The notes under the pieces were generated by a model that did no database searches, was not told where the DNA came from, and worked only from the letters and a program-made list of their open reading frames with translations. A stretch of 64,000 bases of DNA, from NCBI GenBank assembly GCA_020723325.1, contig DYJD01000026.1, positions 44,543-108,542 of the forward strand, read 5' to 3'. Source of the stretch: Desulfosudis oleivorans (GTDB lineage Bacteria > Desulfobacterota > Desulfobacteria > Desulfobacterales > SURF-7). Below, piece by piece: positions 59,901-64,000 of this stretch. Position 1 is the first letter of the stretch. Each line of letters starts with the position of its first letter. The position numbers and the translations under genes were made by a program.

Positions 59901-60227
59901 GGGGTTTTCATGCTGCTGTTTTTGGAGCTTTCCTATGATGAGGCCAAAAAACGGGGGCAACTCGGCACCCTTCCGGAACTGGACGAAGCCATCGTCCACG
60001 GCGCGGTGAAAAGGGCGCGGCCTAAGCTGATGACCGTCTGCGCGGCTTTTATGGGCCTGTTGCCCATCATGTGGTCCACCTCCGCCGGCGCCGACGTGAT
60101 GAAGCGCATCGCCGCGCCCATGATCGGCGGGCTGGTGACCTCGTTTGTCTTGGAACTGCTGGTTTATCCGGCTGTTTTTAAATTATGGAAGCAACGCAAT
60201 TACGTCAACAAAGGAGAAAAGACATGA
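56964..60227 (+). CDS. cusA: HME-type RND efflux pump, Cu(I)/Ag(I) class (CusA-like)
   Basis: A 1087-residue inner-membrane proton antiporter with twelve membrane helices and two large periplasmic loops. The TM4 sequence SIGVLVDGAIVEVENAYNK is of the monovalent-metal class. Three methionines that bind Cu(I)/Ag(I) in E. coli CusA are kept in matching contexts: Met576 (SEFMPPL), Met637 (APFSMMETT) and Met711 (ARIDMLTTG). It has an extra segment of about 25 residues (KQRWYSSFTPEFVKSILRAIW, 651-671) absent in E. coli CusA. The stop overlaps the next gene start (ATGA). Confidence 0.95.
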   Translation: MIQKIIDFSGRNRFLVLLLMLAVGGISVYILKNIRLDALPDLSDTQVIIFSRWDRSPDIIEDQLTYPIVTALLGAPHVKAIRGFSDFGFSYVYVIFEDGTDIYWARSRVLEYLSKIQSRLPQGIATELGPDATGVGWVFQYALVDDSKTHSLEALRSFQDWTLRYALQAVPGVAEVASIGGFVKQYQITVDPNRLAAFDLPLDKVIEAVRSSNNEVGGRLLELSGREYMVRGRGYSRQLSDFESIVVKTTPGGVPVRLKDIARVEFGPEIRRGVADLDGTGDTVGGIVVMRHGENAMNVIQRVKTRLQELESSLPKGVRFVTTYDRSDLIERALNTLRHELVVEMIIVSLVILLFLWHIPSAIVPIITIPVSVLFAFIPMYYFGVTVNIMSLAGIAISIGVLVDGAIVEVENAYNKIYHWQADGRKGDFFDVRLDALKEVGPSVFFSLLVIAVAFLPVFALVDQEGRLFKPLAYSKNLAMAIAAILAVTLDPAMRMLFARIDAFTFRPKWLARLATHTLVGTYYPEEKHPISRTIFSIYEPACRLVLRHPKAVILASAALVLISIPVYFKLGSEFMPPLREGTLLFMPTTLPGISVAESQRILQIQDKILRTFPEVERVYGKAGRADTSTDPAPFSMMETTIVLKPENEWREKQRWYSSFTPEFVKSILRAIWSDRISYEELLAEMDEKLTIPGVTSRGAMTMPIKARIDMLTTGVRSPVGIKIFGADLAEIERIGERLELIMKEIPGTSSVFAERTASGYFIDFEPKREQLARYGLTIGRLQDIIMSAVGGENITTSIEGRERYPVNIRYPRELRSDMETLQRVLVPTEGGAQVPLGQLADIRLVQGPSMLRNENGFLSGYVYVYMTGRDIGGYVEEAKQRVAEKLSLPTGYSLQWSGQYENMLRVKERMKVIIPITLVLIFILLFANTRSVVKALIVMLAVPFSAIGAIWLFYFLDYNVSIAAWVGMIALLGLDAETGVFMLLFLELSYDEAKKRGQLGTLPELDEAIVHGAVKRARPKLMTVCAAFMGLLPIMWSTSAGADVMKRIAAPMIGGLVTSFVLELLVYPAVFKLWKQRNYVNKGEKT

Positions 60228-60763
60228 AAAGAATCCACAACATCACATTGATCATTTCCGCCACCCTGGTTTTGCTGCTTAATCCGGCCTGGGCCGCGGA
60301 CCACAGCGGCCACGCAGGCCATTCCCAAGGCGGCGATCATGCAGGGGGCGCGGCCGGCCATAAAGGGCACGACCAGACAGCCCATCAACCCGGAGGAAAG
60401 CCGCTGGCCGAGAATAAGGTGGAAGGCTACACCTTGAATTATTATCTGCATGATCTGGGTGAACGAAAACAGATGATGAAAAGTATGGAGGGCATGGAAA
60501 TGCACGGGATGAGCAACAGCCCGGACATCACCAACCATCTGATGGTGTTCGTCAAAGATGCCCAGGGGAAATTGGTTTCCGGCAAGATCGGATTTGTTGT
60601 GGCCGGGCCGGACGGCAAGGAGTCCAAGACCCTCACCATGGGCATGGGCGGCGGCTACGGCGCGGATGTGAGCCTGAAACAAGCCGGCGAATATACGATC
60701 AAGACCAAGGCGGTGATCGACGGCAAAACCATCACGGATGAGATCAAGTATACCGTGAAATAA
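60224..60763 (+). CDS. His-rich periplasmic metal-binding protein, YtkA/FixH-like
   Basis: A 179-residue exported protein. The mature start is histidine-rich (HSGHAGHSQGGDHAGG...GHKGHDQTAHQPGG), a likely metal-binding tether, followed by a beta-sandwich domain (YLHDLGERKQMM, MEGMEMHGMSNSPDITNHLMVFVKDAQGKLVSG, VGFVVAGPDGKE-like strands, SLKQAGEYTIKTKAVIDGKTITDEIKYTV) of the YtkA/FixH type. Met/His cluster MEMHGM suits Cu(I). AAAGGAGAAAAGAC precedes ATG 60224. Final gene of the efflux operon; probably a metallochaperone. Confidence 0.82.
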   Translation: MKRIHNITLIISATLVLLLNPAWAADHSGHAGHSQGGDHAGGAAGHKGHDQTAHQPGGKPLAENKVEGYTLNYYLHDLGERKQMMKSMEGMEMHGMSNSPDITNHLMVFVKDAQGKLVSGKIGFVVAGPDGKESKTLTMGMGGGYGADVSLKQAGEYTIKTKAVIDGKTITDEIKYTVK

Positions 60764-61513
60764 CTAATTGAAAAGATGCGCCAGAAAGTAGTTCATCTGT
60801 TTGTACCACCAGGGCCAGTCGTGGTTGACATCGTGGCCCCAGAAGTCGACCCAGGCCGGGATGCCTTTAGCCTTGAGGATACCGTCCAGCAGGCGCGTAT
60901 CCTCAACGGCTTCCGTTTCCCAGGCGCCTTGCCCCACGCAGACGATCAGGCGGCTGTGGCGGTAATGGGCCGCATACCAGGGATCGGTGAGGCCGGGAAG
61001 ATAATTAAGCGGCGAGTTGTAATAGACAGGCGCAATGTCGGCAGCGGAAAGGCCGAACTCCACCCGGTCCAGGCGGTAAAGCCCGCTCAAGGCAATGGCG
61101 CCGGCAAACACATCCGGGTGCTTGAGGAAAAAATTAACGGAATGATAGGCCCCCATGCTGCAGCCGTTGGTCATCACGCGGATCTGGGGTGAATTGCAAT
61201 GGCGGCGTATAAAAGGAATGACTTCCTCGAGAATATAGCGTTCATAGGCCTCATGGGACGCATTGCGACTTGCAGGTGAAACGGAAAAATTGTACCAGGA
61301 TTCGCCGTCGATTCCGTCCACGCAAAAGAGCTTGATCTTGCCTTCGTTGATAAAAGCGCTGACGGCAGCAATCATGCCCATGCCTTCATAGTCGAAATAG
61401 CGGCCCCGGGAACAGGGGAAAACAATAAAAGGCTTGCCGAAATGGCCGTAGACTTTCAAAGCCATTTCCCGATCCAGATGGTGACTGTACCAGCAGTGTT
61501 CTTCAATGTGCAT
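60764..61513 (-). CDS. Esterase D-like alpha/beta hydrolase
   Basis: A 249-residue hydrolase of the esterase-D/Esterase family: MTNGCSMGAYHSVNFFLKHPDVFAGAIALSG has the nucleophile elbow G-C-S-M-G, VDFWGHDVNHDWPWWYKQM gives Asp/His, and FIVFPCSRGRYFDYEGMGMI the oxyanion region. Related proteins are often next to ATP-grasp or ligase genes and may hydrolyse S-acyl or carboxyl esters. The gene ends convergently one base after the efflux operon; a strong terminator was not seen there. Confidence 0.85.
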   Translation of the reverse strand: MHIEEHCWYSHHLDREMALKVYGHFGKPFIVFPCSRGRYFDYEGMGMIAAVSAFINEGKIKLFCVDGIDGESWYNFSVSPASRNASHEAYERYILEEVIPFIRRHCNSPQIRVMTNGCSMGAYHSVNFFLKHPDVFAGAIALSGLYRLDRVEFGLSAADIAPVYYNSPLNYLPGLTDPWYAAHYRHSRLIVCVGQGAWETEAVEDTRLLDGILKAKGIPAWVDFWGHDVNHDWPWWYKQMNYFLAHLFN

Positions 61514-61590
61514 GCGAGACCTCGACTAGTTACCTGAATTATTCAGAATTTACAACCATTTCTGTTGAAAACAATGCTTGGCTTTCAACC

Positions 61591-62160
61591 CTAATGATGG
61601 TCATGCGGCTGTTCAAACTCGTCCCCCATCTCCAGAAGCAGCACTTCGGCCATGGTGAAGCGTTCCATGGGTAAAATGTCCGGAAGAAAAGTCGTGGTAA
61701 ACAGGCGGTTGATAGAGGCCAAGGTTTCGTTGACACGATCCAGATAAATGGCGGCATCGCCGGGCAAAGTCGACAGTCCTGAGAAATTTTTCGGGCAAAA
61801 ATCCACCCGGCTTTTGCCTTTTTGGGAAAGAATGATGGGCAGGCCGTGGGTGCGGCAGATGACCGGGCGGGCCTGGTACAGCAAGCAGGCGCCCTGGGAC
61901 AAGAGCGGGCAGGGGCCGTCCGCTTCGGCGGAAAGCGCCTGTTTCCGGATCAGGGTGATTTCAGCCTGGGAATACCGGGAAAGGGCGTGGGCCATGGCCA
62001 CTGCTTCCACAGCGAATACGGAAATGTGCCGGCAACAGGTGTCGCAACCTTTTGCGCAGACAATATAAGGCTGATAGGCTGTCATGATTTCCCGGCAGCG
62101 CTGATCGAGCCGGGCTAGAAAATGTCGATAATTCCCAAGGCCTTCCACGATGCTTGGCAT
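61591..62160 (-). CDS. YkgJ-family cysteine cluster protein
   Basis: A 189-residue protein with CAKGCDTCCRHISV, GPCPLLSQGACLLYQARPVICRTHGLPI and DFCPKNF, the cysteine set of the YkgJ/UPF0153 family, which is thought to bind a metal (zinc or Fe-S). C-terminal His-rich end (EQPHDHH). Starts three bases after fadD on the same strand, so the two are co-transcribed. Function unknown. Confidence 0.9.
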   Translation of the reverse strand: MPSIVEGLGNYRHFLARLDQRCREIMTAYQPYIVCAKGCDTCCRHISVFAVEAVAMAHALSRYSQAEITLIRKQALSAEADGPCPLLSQGACLLYQARPVICRTHGLPIILSQKGKSRVDFCPKNFSGLSTLPGDAAIYLDRVNETLASINRLFTTTFLPDILPMERFTMAEVLLLEMGDEFEQPHDHH

Positions 62161-62163
62161 GTC

Positions 62164-63837
62164 TCACGCCGCTCCCTGCTGTTCCTGTTCCGTATCCCGC
62201 AGTTTACGGCGCAGAACTTTGCCCACGGCGGATTTGGGTAGTTCATCCAGGAAGGTGACCGCTTTGGGCACTTTATAGGCCGCCAGTCTTTCCTTGCAGA
62301 ATTGAATGATTTCTTCCGCCGTGCAGGTTTCCCCTGTTTTCAGAACCACAAAGGCCTTGATGGTCTCTCCCCGGTAGGGGTCCGGCACACCCACGGCGCA
62401 GGCCTCGAGAATCTTGGGATGTTCGAAAAGCACCCCGTCGATTTCCACTGGATAAATGTTGTATCCGCCGGCGATGACCATATCCTTTTTGCGGTCCACG
62501 ATTTTCAGATAACCGTCCCGGTCCAGCAGGCCGATATCGCCGGTGTAAAACCAACCATCCTTCAATACTTTGGCGGTTTCCTCCGGTTTTTTATAATAAC
62601 CGGCCATGACCTGGGGGCCCTTGATGGCGATTTCGCCGGCGACTTCCAGGGGGCATTCCTTGTCAGGGTCGGATAAATCCACAATCTTGACCAGGGTGTC
62701 CGGCAAGGGGCAACCCACTGTCCCGGGCTTGATCTTTCCGCCCCAGGGGGTAACACAGGCAATGGGCGCCGTCTCGGTTAAGCCGTAGACTTCGCACATG
62801 CCGGCCCCGGTCAGGTTGCTCAAGTCATTGATGGTATCGGCGGCCAGAGGGGCCGCGCCGGAAAAAAAGCCTTTGATGGAGGACAGATCCATTTTCCGGA
62901 AAGCCGGGTCGGCCAAGAGGCCGACAAAAATGGTGGGCACGGCCGGCAAAAAAGTGGGCCGGTATTTTTGAATCAAATCCATGATGATTTTGGGCTCGGG
63001 CCGGGGCACCAGCAGCACCTGGTTGGCCATCCAGGCGCAATAATTCTGGATGGCGGTGAATCCGGCCGAATGAAACACGGGAAAATTGCCCACAAGACAT
63101 TCTTGCCCCGGCTTGATATCCGGAAACCAGGCGGCGAATTGCTGGACATTGATACTCAGATTGGCATGGGTGAGCATCACGCCCTTGCTGACACCCGTGG
63201 TGCCGCCCGTATACAGCAAGGCGGCGGTCTCATGCCACTCCCCCTTATCTTCCAAAGGCGCCGGGGAATAGTTGCGAATCAGGTCTTTGAACACCCGGAC
63301 TTCTTCATTGGGAATGATCCTGCGCACCATTGCCTTTTTCACAAAAGGGAAAAGCTGTTTCTTGGGAAAGGGCAGGTAGGAATGAATGTGGCAGGCGATC
63401 ATTTTTTCCATGTTGGTTGCCGGCTTGATTTTTTGCATGCGCGGGATCAGCAGCGTCAGGGTAATGACCATTTTTACCTCGGCATCCCGGAGCTGATATT
63501 CCAGTTCCCGCTCGGTATACAGGGGATTGGTCTGAACCGCCACGGCACCGATCCGGAAAACAGCCATATTGGCGATAAAGGCCTGGGGAATGTTGGGCAG
63601 GCAGACCGCCACTTTATCTCCGGGCCGAATTCCGAGATCCATGAGGGCCCGGGCGCAACGGTTTACCAGGCCGTCGTATTCCCCATAGGTAATGCGCCTG
63701 CCCATGTAATTCAAGGCCGGACCATGGGGAAAATTCCGGGCCGAACGGCTCAGGGCCTGGGAAATGGTGATTTTCTCATATGTTAATGTTGCCGGCACAC
63801 CCGCAGCGTAAGACTTTATCCAGGGCAGTTCACCCAT
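62164..63837 (-). CDS. fadD: Long-chain fatty-acid-CoA ligase
   Basis: A 557-residue adenylate-forming enzyme: YTGGTTGVSKGVMLTHANLS (P-loop), GMCEVYGLTETAPIA, GWFYTGDIGLLDRDGYLKIVDRKKDMVIAGGYNIYPVEID (the fatty-acyl-CoA synthetase signature) and LPKSAVGKVLRRKLRD (catalytic Lys). Lengths and motifs match FadD. ACAGGAGGGGAT precedes the ATG. A promoter-like pair and a small palindrome lie upstream. Confidence 0.95.
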   Translation of the reverse strand: MGELPWIKSYAAGVPATLTYEKITISQALSRSARNFPHGPALNYMGRRITYGEYDGLVNRCARALMDLGIRPGDKVAVCLPNIPQAFIANMAVFRIGAVAVQTNPLYTERELEYQLRDAEVKMVITLTLLIPRMQKIKPATNMEKMIACHIHSYLPFPKKQLFPFVKKAMVRRIIPNEEVRVFKDLIRNYSPAPLEDKGEWHETAALLYTGGTTGVSKGVMLTHANLSINVQQFAAWFPDIKPGQECLVGNFPVFHSAGFTAIQNYCAWMANQVLLVPRPEPKIIMDLIQKYRPTFLPAVPTIFVGLLADPAFRKMDLSSIKGFFSGAAPLAADTINDLSNLTGAGMCEVYGLTETAPIACVTPWGGKIKPGTVGCPLPDTLVKIVDLSDPDKECPLEVAGEIAIKGPQVMAGYYKKPEETAKVLKDGWFYTGDIGLLDRDGYLKIVDRKKDMVIAGGYNIYPVEIDGVLFEHPKILEACAVGVPDPYRGETIKAFVVLKTGETCTAEEIIQFCKERLAAYKVPKAVTFLDELPKSAVGKVLRRKLRDTEQEQQGAA

Positions 63838-63859
63838 ATCCCCTCCTGTTTCTATTTTA

Positions 63860-63901
63860 TTTGAATATCAAATTTTTATAAGAAGATGGCCCTTCTGTCA
63901 A
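63860..63901 (-). promoter_or_regulatory. fadD promoter with palindrome
   Basis: On the minus strand TTGACA (63901-63896) and TATAAA (63880-63875) are 15 bases apart, a little short. TTTGAATATCAAA (63860-63872), a palindrome of 5-bp arms, lies between the -10 and the start and could be an operator. Confidence 0.4.
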
Positions 63902-63951
63902 GACAGATGCAAGAAGGGGCCGGCCTGCAGGGCAATCGCATGTAGTTTTTT

Positions 63952-63990
63952 TCGGGGTCGGGGTCGGTATCGGGATCGGTATCGAAAAAA
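63952..63990. repeat. GC-rich GGTCGGTATCGG repeat, single arm
   Basis: CGGGGTCGGGGTCGGTATCG followed by GGATCGGTATCGAAAAAAT closely resembles one arm of the long inverted repeat at 29732-29815. The partner arm, if present, would lie beyond the window edge. Confidence 0.6.
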
Positions 63991-64000
63991 TAATTTGGGA

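Noticed and set aside
58632..59999. 455-codon minus-strand frame inside the RND pump gene
   Set aside because: Its length follows from the codon bias of the pump gene on the other strand; composition is His/Gln/Gly-rich and no motif is present.

Overview
The window looks like the chromosome of a strictly anaerobic Desulfobacterota bacterium, most plausibly a sulfate reducer of the Desulfobacterales type. That is an inference from gene content: a 16-haem Hmc-type transmembrane redox complex, rubrerythrin, two-iron desulfoferrodoxin, cytochrome bd, a small multihaem cytochrome c, an iron-sulfur flavoprotein, many PAS-domain histidine kinases and a sigma-54 response regulator. No rRNA, tRNA or CRISPR array was seen. 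Mobile DNA is limited to one decayed transposase fragment and several families of dispersed palindromic repeats.

Layout. 1-4.3 kb (minus strand): hmcA-B-C-D-E-like operon running off the left edge. 4.6-10.3 kb: two soluble PAS sensor kinases, one followed by three tiny genes (a zinc ribbon and two related helical proteins), plus an exported DUF6160-like protein. 10.3-15.5 kb (minus): plsB, a fused MurU-AmgK-like nucleotidyltransferase/kinase, and a plant-type dihydrodipicolinate reductase. 15.9-21.4 kb: small membrane protein, transposase remnant, ZraSR-like two-component pair, queF and a lipoprotein. 21.4-25.2 kb (minus): exported WD40-caspase protein with an outer-membrane barrel gene, a truncated HigA and a DUF554 protein. 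25.3-26.7 kb: vapBC (VapC lacks its first catalytic Asp) and a decayed BrnT-like toxin with a frameshifted antitoxin. 27-29.6 kb: FadH-like flavoenzyme and a MarR regulator sharing a TTTGTATACAAA-type site.

30-37.3 kb (plus): TIM-barrel protein, Hsp20, then an oxygen-defence run: rubrerythrin, desulfoferrodoxin, a 51-residue rubredoxin-like protein, a zinc ribbon, cydAB, a tri-haem cytochrome c and an iron-sulfur flavoprotein fused to an arsenate reductase. 37.4-38.8 kb: mazEF with a clear promoter and operator, and a DUF4197 lipoprotein. 38.9-46.4 kb: AraC-type regulator followed by a tight six-gene cluster (acyl-CoA synthetase, nitroreductase, ferredoxin, SCP-x thiolase, SDR, FAD oxidoreductase) that looks like an uncharacterised acyl-CoA pathway. 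46.4-51.8 kb (minus): EF-hand amidohydrolase, HExxH lipoprotein, relBE, DUF6488 protein and a SpoIIE-type phosphatase. 52.4-60.8 kb (plus): Cu(I)/Ag(I)-type RND efflux operon with two tandem outer-membrane factors. 60.7-63.8 kb (minus): esterase, YkgJ cysteine-cluster protein and FadD.

Four dispersed non-coding repeat types were found by eye: a REP-like element with a GCGGCTTCCAGCCGC core (five copies), a MITE-like element built from AAAGTGACTAAAGT arms (two near-complete copies), a GGTCGGTATCGG-type GC-rich palindrome (two sites) and an AGTCAGGAG/CTCCTGACT repeat. All functions are read from motifs and family knowledge; no database search was run.
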